From: Alphaproteobacteria bacterium
GTDB taxonomy: Bacteria > Pseudomonadota > Alphaproteobacteria > Sphingomonadales > Sphingomonadaceae
NCBI GenBank assembly: GCA_005882415.1
Contig: VBAE01000106.1
Location: 1 to 13,642 of the forward strand
Direction of reading: 5' to 3'
DNA: 13,642 nucleotides
Under the pieces are notes generated by a model that did no database searches, was not told where the DNA came from, and saw only the letters and a list, made by a program, of their open reading frames with translations. Position 1 is the first letter of the stretch. Each line of letters starts with the position of its first letter. The translations under genes were made by a program, and so were the position numbers. Of this stretch, positions 4,322-12,534 are shown piece after piece.

Positions 4322-6838
4322 ATGGCTGCGCGCTTCAACCCCCTGGAGGCGGACGCGCACTGGCAGAAAGTGTGGGAGGAAAGGGGCACCTTCCACGCTT
4401 CCGACGACAGTGACCGCCCGCGTTCCTACGTGCTCGAGATGTTTCCCTATCCGTCGGGACGCATCCACATGGGCCATGTCCGCAATTACACGATGGGCGA
4501 CGTCCTCGCCCGCTTCCGCCGGATGAACGGCTTCGAAGTGCTCCACCCGATGGGCTGGGACGCGTTCGGAATGCCGGCCGAGAATGCGGCGATGGAGAAG
4601 AAGGTCCATCCCGGCGAGTGGACCTGGCAGAACATCGACACGATGCGGGCGCAGCTGAAGCGCCTCGGCTTCGCGCTCGACTGGAGCCGAGAACTCGCCA
4701 CCTGCGATCCTTCTTATTACGGCCACGAGCAGGCGCTGTTCCTCGACCTGTTCGAGGCGAGCCTCGTCTACCGCAAGCAGAGCGAGGTCAATTGGGACCC
4801 GGTCGACATGACCGTGCTCGCCAACGAGCAGGTCATCGACGGCCGCGGTTGGCGTTCGGGGGCTTTGGTCGAGCGGCGCAAGCTCAGCCAGTGGTTTTTG
4901 AAGATCACCGATTTCGCGGACGAGCTGCTCGACGGGCTGGACGGCCTCGAGGACTGGCCGGACAAGGTCAGGCTGATGCAGGAAAATTGGATCGGCAAGA
5001 GCCAGGGCCTCCGCTTCCGCTTCGATCTGACCAGCGCGATCGCGGGCACGGACTCGTTCGAGGTGTTCACCACCCGGCCGGACACGATCTTCGGGGCGAG
5101 CTTCGCGGCGATCTCGCCCGACCATCCGATCGCTCAGGCGCTGGCCGAGCATGATGCGGAGGCGGCGGCCTTCATCGACGAGTGCAAGCGCGGCGGCACC
5201 ACCGCGGCCGAGCTCGAGACGGCGGAGAAGAAGGGCTTCGACACCGGCCTCACTGTCCTCCACCCGCTCGATTCGGACTGGCGGCTGCCGGTCTACATCG
5301 CCAACTTCGTGCTGATGGATTACGGCACCGGCGCCATCTTCGGCTGCCCGGCGCACGACCAGCGCGACCTCGATTTCGCGCGTAAATACGGCCTTCCGGT
5401 GACCCGCGTCGTCGCCCCCACCCCGGAAGAAGCCGCGGATCCGGTCGGCGACGAGGCCTATATCGGCCCCGGGCGCCTGGTGAATAGCCGCTTCCTCGAC
5501 GGCCTCACCGCCCAGGACGGGATCCGCGCGGTCATCGCCGAGGCCGAGGCCGGCGGCTGGGGCGAGGGCACCACCGTCTGGCGGCTTCGCGACTGGGGCG
5601 TCTCGCGCCAGCGTTATTGGGGCACGCCGATCCCGATCATCCATTGCGACGCGTGCGGCGCGGTGCCGGTGCCGAGGGCGCATCTCCCCGTCGTCCTCCC
5701 CGAGGACGTCAGCTTCGAAATCCCCGGCAATCCCCTCGACCGCCACCCGACCTGGGCCAAGGCCGAATGCCCGCGCTGCGGCTCGGCGGCGCGGCGGGAG
5801 ACCGACACGCTCGACACCTTCGTCGATTCCTCATGGTATTTCATCCGCTTCGCCAGCCAGCCCAAGGACGAGCCGTTCGATAGGGCGCAGGCCGAGCGCT
5901 GGCTTCCGGTCGGCCAATATATCGGCGGGGTCGAGCATGCGATCCTGCACCTGCTCTACGCCCGCTTCTGGACCCGAGCGCTCCGCCGAATCGGCCGGCT
6001 CGACATCGAGGAGCCGTTCGCCGGCCTGTTCACGCAAGGCATGGTCACGCACATGACCTTCCAGGATGCGGACGGCCGCTGGCTCACCCCCGAGGAAGCG
6101 GAGTCCCATAAGGGCCCCGTCACCCGCGGCCGGGTCGAGAAGATGTCCAAGTCGAAGCGCAACACCGTCGACCCCGAGCCGATCGTCGACCAATACGGCG
6201 CCGACGCGGTCCGCTGGTTCATGCTCTCCGACAGCCCGCCCGAGCGCGACCTGGAATGGAGCGAAAGCGGAATCGAGGGGAGCTGGCGTTTCGTCCAGCG
6301 GCTGTGGCGGCTCGCCTCGGCGGAGGCGGAGCGGGGCCAGTCGACCTGGCTCGGCAGCGAGGAGAGCGACAAGCCGCTCGACCGCAAGCTCCACCAGACC
6401 ATCGCCGCGATCGGGACCAACATCGAGGCGCTGGCCTTCAACAAGGCGGTCGCCAATATCTACGAGCTCGCCAATGCGATCGAGAAGGCGGCGCCGTCGC
6501 CCTCGCGAAGCAAGGCGGTCGAGACCCTGGTCCTGCTTGTCGCGCCGATGGTGCCGCACCTCGCCGAGCAGCTCTGGGCGGCGATGGGCCGCGACGGGCT
6601 GATCGCCGACGCCGAGTGGCCCGCGGCAGACCCCGCCCTCCTGGTCGAAGACCAGGTGACCATCGCCGTCCAGGTCAACGGCAAGCTCCGCGACACCCTT
6701 TCCGCGCCCAAGGGCACCGGCAAGGACGCGCTGGAAGCGATGGCGCTGGCCTCCGACAAGGTCGCCCGCATCCTCGACGGAAAGCCTCCCCGCAAGGTCA
6801 TCGTCGTCCCCGACCGGCTCGTGAACGTCGTCGCATGA
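4322..6838 (+). CDS. leuS: Leucyl-tRNA synthetase
   Basis: Charges tRNA-Leu with leucine in the cytoplasm and hydrolyses mischarged products. The 838-residue protein is complete and of normal length for bacterial LeuRS. The HIGH motif is HMGH (49-52) after YPSGRI. The CP1 editing domain carries TRPDTIFGASF and GAIFGCPAHDQRD, with the conserved editing aspartates within residues 345-349. A zinc-type insertion has Cys442/Cys445 and Cys483/Cys486 (two CxxC pairs). DTFVDSSWYF follows, and KMSKS is at 607-611. The tail (VNGKLRDTLSAPKG, KVIVVPDRLVNVV) is the LeuRS C-terminal domain. The ATG at 4322 is preceded by GGAGAG 11 nt upstream, directly after the DUF3576 stop. The longer in-frame extension upstream lies within the DUF3576 gene and is not homologous. 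The stop overlaps lptE as ATGA. Confidence 0.98.
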   Translation: MAARFNPLEADAHWQKVWEERGTFHASDDSDRPRSYVLEMFPYPSGRIHMGHVRNYTMGDVLARFRRMNGFEVLHPMGWDAFGMPAENAAMEKKVHPGEWTWQNIDTMRAQLKRLGFALDWSRELATCDPSYYGHEQALFLDLFEASLVYRKQSEVNWDPVDMTVLANEQVIDGRGWRSGALVERRKLSQWFLKITDFADELLDGLDGLEDWPDKVRLMQENWIGKSQGLRFRFDLTSAIAGTDSFEVFTTRPDTIFGASFAAISPDHPIAQALAEHDAEAAAFIDECKRGGTTAAELETAEKKGFDTGLTVLHPLDSDWRLPVYIANFVLMDYGTGAIFGCPAHDQRDLDFARKYGLPVTRVVAPTPEEAADPVGDEAYIGPGRLVNSRFLDGLTAQDGIRAVIAEAEAGGWGEGTTVWRLRDWGVSRQRYWGTPIPIIHCDACGAVPVPRAHLPVVLPEDVSFEIPGNPLDRHPTWAKAECPRCGSAARRETDTLDTFVDSSWYFIRFASQPKDEPFDRAQAERWLPVGQYIGGVEHAILHLLYARFWTRALRRIGRLDIEEPFAGLFTQGMVTHMTFQDADGRWLTPEEAESHKGPVTRGRVEKMSKSKRNTVDPEPIVDQYGADAVRWFMLSDSPPERDLEWSESGIEGSWRFVQRLWRLASAEAERGQSTWLGSEESDKPLDRKLHQTIAAIGTNIEALAFNKAVANIYELANAIEKAAPSPSRSKAVETLVLLVAPMVPHLAEQLWAAMGRDGLIADAEWPAADPALLVEDQVTIAVQVNGKLRDTLSAPKGTGKDALEAMALASDKVARILDGKPPRKVIVVPDRLVNVVA

Positions 6839-7338
6839 GGGCGCCCGCCCCCCCGCTCCTCGCCCTCGCCCTTCTCGTCTCGGGCTGCGGCCTCCACCCG
6901 CTTTACAGCGGCGGCGGCGCGGGCCCGGTGGCGCAGGCGCTTCATTCGGTCGAGGTGGCGCCGATCGGCGGCCGGTCGGGCTGGCTGGTCAGGACCGCGC
7001 TCGAGGACCGGCTCGGCGCCCCCGCCGACGGCTCGGCCCGCTACCGGCTGGTGGTTCGCCTCGACGACGACATTTCCGGCTACGGCATCCGCTCCGACAA
7101 TACGGTGACCCGCGAGCGCCGGACCTTGCGCGCCCGCTACCAGCTCGTCGACGCCGGCCAGGGCACCGTGCTGCTCGACGCCACCGCCGGCTCGGACGCG
7201 GGGATCGACGTGGTCAGCTCCGAATATGCCACCGTCGCCGCCGAGCAGACCGCGCTGGAGCGCCTCTCGAAGGAGATCGCCGACCAGATCGTCGCCCGAG
7301 TCGCCCTCTACGCGGCGCGGACCGGCCGGCAGAAGTGA
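6835..7338 (+). CDS. lptE: LPS-assembly lipoprotein LptE
   Basis: LptE is the outer-membrane lipoprotein that plugs and helps fold the LptD barrel, delivering lipopolysaccharide to the cell surface. The 167-residue product begins with a short lipoprotein signal: RAP n-region, hydrophobic PLLALALLV, lipobox VSGC with the acylated Cys18, followed by GLHPLYSGG, the typical start of alphaproteobacterial LptE. Later segments (YRLVVRLDDDISGYGIRSDNTVTRER, LSKEIADQIVARV) match the family's two-layer sheet and C-terminal helix. There is no Shine-Dalgarno before the ATG; it overlaps the leuS stop (ATGA), so translation is probably coupled. Its own stop overlaps the holA GTG (GTGA). Identification rests on the lipobox context, length and the leuS-lptE-holA order, which is conserved in related bacteria. 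Confidence 0.92.
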   Translation: MRAPAPPLLALALLVSGCGLHPLYSGGGAGPVAQALHSVEVAPIGGRSGWLVRTALEDRLGAPADGSARYRLVVRLDDDISGYGIRSDNTVTRERRTLRARYQLVDAGQGTVLLDATAGSDAGIDVVSSEYATVAAEQTALERLSKEIADQIVARVALYAARTGRQK

Positions 7339-8357
7339 AGGCCAACCGGGCGCAGGCGGAACGGGCCCTGAAATCGCCCGCCGATACCCGCTTTTTCCTG
7401 TTCCACGGCCCCGACGAAGCCGGATCGCGCCAGCTTGCCGGGCTTCTCGCCGCAGCGGCGGGACCGGGGGCGGAGAGGATCGAGCTTTCCGGCTCCGAGC
7501 TCAAGTCCGATCCAGCCCGCCTGGCCGACGAGGCGGCGTCGCTGTCGCTGTTCGGCGGCGCCCGCTACATCGTCGTCGAGCCTGCCGGGGACGAGAGCCT
7601 GGCTGCGGTCGAGGCGCTGATGGAGGCCACGGCCGCGTCCAACCCCGTCGCCCTGGTCGCGGGCAGCCTCAAGCCCACCTCCAAGCTCCTCAAGCTCGCG
7701 CTCGCCGACCCCAACGTCATCGCCTGCGCCTCCTACGCGCCCGAGGGGCGGGACGCGGAGCGGCTGGTGGTCGAGATGGCGCGGGGAGAGGGGCTTCAGG
7801 TCCGCCCCGACGTCGCCCGCCGCCTCGCCGATTCCGCCGCCGGCAATCGCGCGATCGTCGCCCAGGAGCTGGCCAAGCTCGCTTTGTATCTCGACGCGGC
7901 GCCGGAGCGGCCGAAGCCGCTGGAGCATGAGGCATTGGACGCGGTGGGCGCGGCGGCCGAGGAGGGCGACCTCTCCCGGTTGGTCGAAAGCGTCGGCGCC
8001 GGCGACCAGGCGACTCTCAAGTCCGAGCTTCTCCGCCTGGGCAGCGAGGGCATCGAAGGCATCCCCCTGCTCCGCGCGATGCTCCGCCGGATGCTCCTCC
8101 TGTCGGGGCTCCGCGCCCAGGTCGAGGCCGGAAGCAGCGTCGACAGCGTCATGGCGTCACAGGGTAAGTCCATATTCTGGAAGGAAAAAGAGGCCGTCGC
8201 CCGCCAACTCGCCCGCTGGCGCTCCGACCTCCTCGCCAAGAGCGTCGAGCGGCTTCTGGAGGCCGAACGGCAGATGAAGGCGTCGGGAAGCCTCGGCGCG
8301 ACCGCGGTCGACGAGGAGCTCTTCACCATCTGCCGCCAGGCGGCGAGGCTGCGCTAG
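7335..8357 (+). CDS. holA: DNA polymerase III subunit delta
   Basis: Delta is the clamp-loader 'wrench' that opens the beta sliding clamp during replication. The protein is 340 residues, the usual size, with the N-terminal AAA+-like fold starting FFLFHGPDEAG. Its P-loop position lacks the lysine and Ser/Thr (GPDEAGSR), as expected for delta, which does not hydrolyse ATP. Family-like stretches include SLSLFGGARYIVVEPAGDE, LVAGSLKPTSKLLK, GNRAIVAQELAKLALYL and the collar-domain SIFWKEKEAVARQLARW. It starts at GTG 7335, overlapping the lptE stop as GTGA, with no separate ribosome-binding site. It ends in a TAG that shares the four bases CTAG with the parB stop on the other strand. Confidence 0.93.
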   Translation: MKANRAQAERALKSPADTRFFLFHGPDEAGSRQLAGLLAAAAGPGAERIELSGSELKSDPARLADEAASLSLFGGARYIVVEPAGDESLAAVEALMEATAASNPVALVAGSLKPTSKLLKLALADPNVIACASYAPEGRDAERLVVEMARGEGLQVRPDVARRLADSAAGNRAIVAQELAKLALYLDAAPERPKPLEHEALDAVGAAAEEGDLSRLVESVGAGDQATLKSELLRLGSEGIEGIPLLRAMLRRMLLLSGLRAQVEAGSSVDSVMASQGKSIFWKEKEAVARQLARWRSDLLAKSVERLLEAERQMKASGSLGATAVDEELFTICRQAARLR

Positions 8358-8370
8358 ATCTTTTCGCCGC
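8340..8370. other. Short inverted repeat across the holA/parB convergent stops
   Basis: GCGGCGA (8340-8346) and TCGCCGC (8364-8370) are a perfect 7-bp inverted repeat with a 17-nt loop that contains both stop codons. It is the only dyad I see near this junction. No T-tract follows the stem on either strand (the TTTT is in the loop), so it is not a classical intrinsic terminator; a weak bidirectional stop signal is possible. Confidence 0.3.
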
Positions 8371-9246
8371 TCAGCCGCTGACAGATCATGTCGAGCTGGT
8401 CGAGGCTCGAATAGCCCAACCCCACCACCCCCCCCGAAGGGCTGTGCTTGATCGTGACCTTGAGGCCGAGCATGTCGCCCAATTGCCGCTCCAGAGCGGC
8501 GATGTCGGTATTGGCGCTCTTATATTGGAGCGGCACCTGCCGCTCGCGCGGCGCCTTGCCCGACCGGGCGAGCTTCTCGGTGTCGCGCACCGACAGCCCG
8601 CGCTCGACCACCTCGGCGGCGAGCGCTTCCGGGTCGTCCGCGGTGACCAGCGCCCGGGCATGGCCCATGGACAGCGCGCCGCTCGCCAGCATCGCCCTTA
8701 CGCTCTCCGGAAGGTCGAGCAATCTCAACAGGTTAGCGACATGGCTTCGCGATTTGTGGACGAGCTTGCCCAATTCCTCCTGGGTATGGCCATATTCGGC
8801 GACGAGACGCTGGTAAGCCTCCGCTTCCTCGATCGCGTTCAGGTCCTGGCGCTGGATATTCTCCAGCAGAGCGACTTCGAGCGTTTCGGCGTCGTCGAAG
8901 TCGCGGACGATGACGGGCACCTCGTGAAGCCGCGCCCGCTGCGCCGCGCGCCAGCGCCGCTCGCCGGCGACGATCTGGTAGCGATGTCCGTGCGGGCGGA
9001 CGACGATCGGCTGGATCAGGCCCCGCGCCTGGATCGATTCGGCGAGCTCGGCCAGAGCCGCATCGTCGAAGGTCCGCCGCGGCTGGTCCGGGTGCGGCTC
9101 GAGGCTCGCCACCGGCATCATCTGTATGCCGCCGCGGGCCGGAGCCGCGCCGCCGGAGACGGGCGCCTCCTGCGCCACTTCCCCAAGGAGGGAAGAGAGC
9201 CCGCGGCCGAGGCCGGAGGGGCGCTTACGGGCCGGGGCGTCCTCGC

Positions 9247-9250
<4 letters not shown>
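8354..9250 (-). CDS. parB: Chromosome-partitioning protein ParB
   Basis: ParB loads on parS sites, slides as a CTP-gated clamp and recruits ParA and condensin to move the chromosome origin. The 298-residue protein is complete. It has the N-terminal GLGRGLSSLLG box that contacts ParA, QPRRTFDDAALAELAESI, the CTP-binding GERRWRA motif (96-102), ENIQRQDLNAIEEA (130-143) and a helix-turn-helix around 156-178 (TQEELGKLVHKSRSHVANLLRLL). The C-terminal dimerisation domain ends YSSLDQLDMICQRLSGEKI. The ATG at 9250 overlaps the parA stop (ATGA). Two parS sites lie upstream in the same operon. The 3' end carries an 8-G run and shares its stop tetranucleotide CTAG with convergent holA. Confidence 0.97.
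8415..8435 (-). repeat. G8 homopolymer and G-tract cluster in the 3' end of parB
   Basis: On the coding (minus) strand, eight consecutive G (8435-8428) are followed by TGGT, GGGG, TT and GGG, encoding SGGVVGLG (residues 272-279). The run could slip during replication, and the cluster also fits a loose G-quadruplex pattern. The reading frame is intact here. Confidence 0.6.
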
Positions 9251-10025
<775 letters not shown>

Positions 10026-10029
<4 letters not shown>

Positions 10030-10661
10030 CGGCCCTTCTTCCCCCGGATGATGCGGCGAACCCCGGAAGCGACGATGATCATCGCGTCGCTGTCGGTAAG
10101 GCTCGCCTCGAGACGGAAGACACCCTGCCACGAAGCGCGCGCCGCATCCAGTTCGGACTTGGCGTTTCGGCCCTTCGGAAGAATCCAGATCGTCTCGGGC
10201 TGGGAAAAACGCTCGGCAAGGGTGAGAAGCTTGTCGAGCGGCGCGAAAGCGCGGGCGCTGATCACATCGAAGGGATGCGCGGGCATCGCCTGGAGGCTGG
10301 TGGGGACGACCTCGACCCGGTCCGTCACGCCCAGCACTTCGGCGCCGCGTTTGAGGAAATCCACCCGCAGCTTGCGTGATTCGACGAGGGTGGTTGTCCC
10401 TTCAGGCCGCAGCGCCGCGACGATCAACCCGGGGAAGCCGGCGCCGCTGCCGAGGTCGAGCCATGTCGAGGCGCCCTCGGGGGCGAAGCGCAGGAGCTGG
10501 GCGGAATCGTAGAGGTGCCGCACCCACACCTGCTCCAGCGTGGCGCGGGAGACCAGATTCTGCCGCTCATTCTCCTCACGGAGCAGCGCCACGAAGGCCT
10601 CCAAGCGCTCCAATGTTTCACGTGGAACATTGAGTGCCTCCCTCGCAGCAGTCTCGTCCAT
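10026..10661 (-). CDS. rsmG: 16S rRNA (guanine-N7)-methyltransferase RsmG
   Basis: RsmG (formerly GidB) methylates G527 of 16S rRNA using S-adenosylmethionine; loss gives low-level streptomycin resistance in many bacteria. The 211-residue protein shows ENERQNLVS, RHLYDSAQL, the SAM-binding LDLGSGAGFPG (residues 68-78), LVESRKLRVDFLKR and ISARAFAPL, all family landmarks. The start is ATG 10661-10659, overlapping the mnmG stop as TGATG, with AAGG 7 nt upstream; a GTG immediately before it (10664) is equally in frame and would add one residue. Codons near the N-terminus for NVPRET contain a parS site, so this stretch is constrained both as protein and as a ParB target. The 3' end overlaps parA (ATGA). 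Confidence 0.96.
10614..10629. other. parS centromere site (within rsmG)
   Basis: TGTTTCACGTGGAACA matches the conserved chromosomal parS pattern TGTTnCACGTGnAACA at every fixed position; only the two variable bases break perfect symmetry. It lies about 0.6 kb upstream of parA inside the rsmG coding sequence, encoding NVPRET. ParB is encoded in the same operon, so this is very likely a functional loading site. Confidence 0.9.
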
Positions 10662-12499
10662 CACGCCGCCTTACGCCGCGCGTGAACGAGGATTGCGGCG
10701 AGTGCAGCAGGCGTAATCCCGCGAATGCGGCTTGCTGCGCCGAGGGTGACTGGACGGCTTGCCGACAGCCGCTCCACCATCTCATTCGAGAGGCCGGCGA
10801 TGCCCGCATAATTGAGATCCCCAGGCAGCCGAACCGCTTCGTCCGAGCGAAGCCGAGCCACCTCCGAATCCTGTCGCTCCAGATAAGGGGCGTAGCGGCG
10901 GTCCTGGACCTTCTCCTCCAGCAGCTGGGCAGGGAAGCCGCCAAGCTCCGGCGCCGCACGCACCAGCGCCTCGGCATCTACGTTCGGGAAGCGCAGCCAC
11001 TCGCCAAGCGGGCGCCTGAAGCCATCCGCTCCGGATACGCCGAGCTCGGCGCCCGAGGCAGTGCGGGCGAGGATCGTCTCAATGGCGGCGCGCTGCTCCT
11101 GGCGCCCGGCAAAAGCCGCCGCCCGCCGGGTGGAGACGCAGCCGGCGGCGATCGCCTGGGGCGTCAGCCGCACCTCGGCGTTGTCCGCCCGCAGCCGAAG
11201 CCGGTATTCCGCGCGGGCGGTGAGCATTCGGTAGGGCTCGGTGACGCCCTGGAGGGTGAGGTCGTCCACCATCACCCCAATGTAGCTCTCGCTACGATTG
11301 AACAGGACAGGCGGACGATCTAACGCTGCCGCCGCCGCGTTCAGCCCCGCCACCAGCCCCTGGGCGGAGGCCTCCTCATAGCCAGTGGTGCCGTTGATCT
11401 GGCCGGCCAGGTACAGCCCCGGCACGTCGCGCACCCCCAGCGTCGGCTCCAGGATGCGCGGGTCGACATGGTCATACTCGACCGCATAGCCGGGCTGGAG
11501 AATCTCGACCTGCTCGAGGCCCGCCATCGACCGCACCATCTTGAGCTGAACGTCCTCCGGAAGGGAGGTCGAGATACCGTTGGGATAGACGGCGACATCG
11601 TCCAGGCCCTCGGGCTCAAGGAAGATCTGGTGGCCGTCGCGGTCGCCGAAGCGGTGGACCTTGTCCTCGATCGACGGGCAGTAGCGCGGCCCCACGCCGC
11701 TGATCTCGCCCGCGAACAAGGGAGAACGGTCGAGGCTGGCGCGGATGATCGCATGGGTGCGCTCGTTGGTGCGGGTGATTGCGCAGAACAGCTGGGGCGC
11801 GGTGCGGCCCCGGCTCATCGCCGACATCGTCCAGTCCTGCCCGTCGGATTCCTGCCGCTCCAGCAGGCCCCAGTCGATCGTCCGCCCATCGAGCCGCGGC
11901 GGCGTCCCCGTCTTGAGCCGCGCGAGCGGAAGGCCAAGGGCGCGAAGCTGCACCGCCAGCTCGGTTGCGGCCCGCTCGCCGACCCGACCCCCGGCGCAGC
12001 TGCTCATCCCGAAGTGAAGCTTGCCGCCGAGGAAGGTCCCGGTGGCAAGAACAACCGCCCTCCCGATCAGCTCCTGCTCAGCCGCAAGGCGAAGGCCGGT
12101 CACCCGCCGCCCCTCCATCGTCAGGGCCGTCGCCTCCCCCTCAACGACGGTCAGGTTGGGCAGGGCGTCGAGCAGGCGGTGGATCGCTGCCTTGAACAGC
12201 TTCCGGTCAGCCTGCACCCGCGGCCCGCGCACCGCCGCGCCCTTGCTCGCGTTGAGCATGCGATAGTGGATCGCGGCCTCATCGGCGGCACGTGCGATCA
12301 GCCCGTCATACGCATCGACCTCGCGGACGAGGTGGCCCTTGCCCAAGCCGCCGATCGCCGGGTTGCACGACATCGCGCCGATCTGCTGCCGGTCGAAGCT
12401 GACCAGCGCGACACGCGCGCCCATGCGCGCGGCCGCTGCCGCAGCCTCGCAGCCGGCATGGCCGCCGCCTACCACGATGATGTCGAAGCTCTGGGTCAC
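10661..12499 (-). CDS. mnmG: tRNA uridine-5-carboxymethylaminomethyl(34) synthesis protein MnmG
   Basis: MnmG (GidA) is the FAD enzyme that, in complex with MnmE, installs the cmnm5 group on wobble uridine 34 of certain tRNAs in the cytoplasm. The 612-residue protein is complete. It has the FAD-binding IIVVGGGHAGCEAA (7-20), SCNPAIGGLGKGHLVREVDA with Cys45, GTFLGGKLHFG, the catalytic-type YCPSIEDK with Cys274 (Cys47 and Cys277 in E. coli numbering), AGQINGTTGYEEAS (365-378) and TARAEYRLRLRADNA. The C-terminal helical domain binds MnmE and tRNA. The start is GTG 12499 with a strong AAGGAG 5 nt upstream. It is 35 bp downstream of mnmE and overlaps the start of rsmG. Confidence 0.98.
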   Translation of the reverse strand: MTQSFDIIVVGGGHAGCEAAAAAARMGARVALVSFDRQQIGAMSCNPAIGGLGKGHLVREVDAYDGLIARAADEAAIHYRMLNASKGAAVRGPRVQADRKLFKAAIHRLLDALPNLTVVEGEATALTMEGRRVTGLRLAAEQELIGRAVVLATGTFLGGKLHFGMSSCAGGRVGERAATELAVQLRALGLPLARLKTGTPPRLDGRTIDWGLLERQESDGQDWTMSAMSRGRTAPQLFCAITRTNERTHAIIRASLDRSPLFAGEISGVGPRYCPSIEDKVHRFGDRDGHQIFLEPEGLDDVAVYPNGISTSLPEDVQLKMVRSMAGLEQVEILQPGYAVEYDHVDPRILEPTLGVRDVPGLYLAGQINGTTGYEEASAQGLVAGLNAAAAALDRPPVLFNRSESYIGVMVDDLTLQGVTEPYRMLTARAEYRLRLRADNAEVRLTPQAIAAGCVSTRRAAAFAGRQEQRAAIETILARTASGAELGVSGADGFRRPLGEWLRFPNVDAEALVRAAPELGGFPAQLLEEKVQDRRYAPYLERQDSEVARLRSDEAVRLPGDLNYAGIAGLSNEMVERLSASRPVTLGAASRIRGITPAALAAILVHARRKAA

Positions 12500-12504
12500 C
12501 GGCG

Positions 12505-12510
12505 CTCCTT
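12505..12510 (-). promoter_or_regulatory. Shine-Dalgarno site (AAGGAG) for mnmG
   Basis: AAGGAG on the minus strand ends 5 nt before the GTG at 12499. It fixes the non-ATG start of mnmG and lies just downstream of the intergenic parS, 8 bp from its edge. Confidence 0.85.
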
Positions 12511-12518
12511 AACGCCCC

Positions 12519-12534
12519 TGTTCCACGTGGAACA
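12519..12534. other. parS centromere site (between mnmE and mnmG)
   Basis: TGTTCCACGTGGAACA is a perfect 16-bp palindrome matching the chromosomal parS consensus. It begins directly after the mnmE stop codon and occupies almost half of the 35-bp mnmE-mnmG gap. It is about 1.9 kb from the second parS and 2.5 kb from parA. Confidence 0.94.

Noticed and set aside
4262..5746. 494-codon open frame antisense to leuS
   Set aside because: Antisense frames stay open by chance in GC-rich genes. It has low-complexity Arg/Asp/Val-rich sequence, no domain and no start context, while leuS on the other strand is unmistakable.
6256..7338. Long plus-strand frame whose first half overlaps leuS out of frame
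   Set aside because: Only its second half, from ATG 6835, is the real lptE; the upstream part is an alternative-frame reading of leuS rich in Arg/Gly.
12286..12294. CACGTG core in mnmG, and another near 12756 in mnmE, as extra parS sites
   Set aside because: Flanks are GG..CGA and GG..CTC rather than TGTTn/nAACA; they share only the six-base core.
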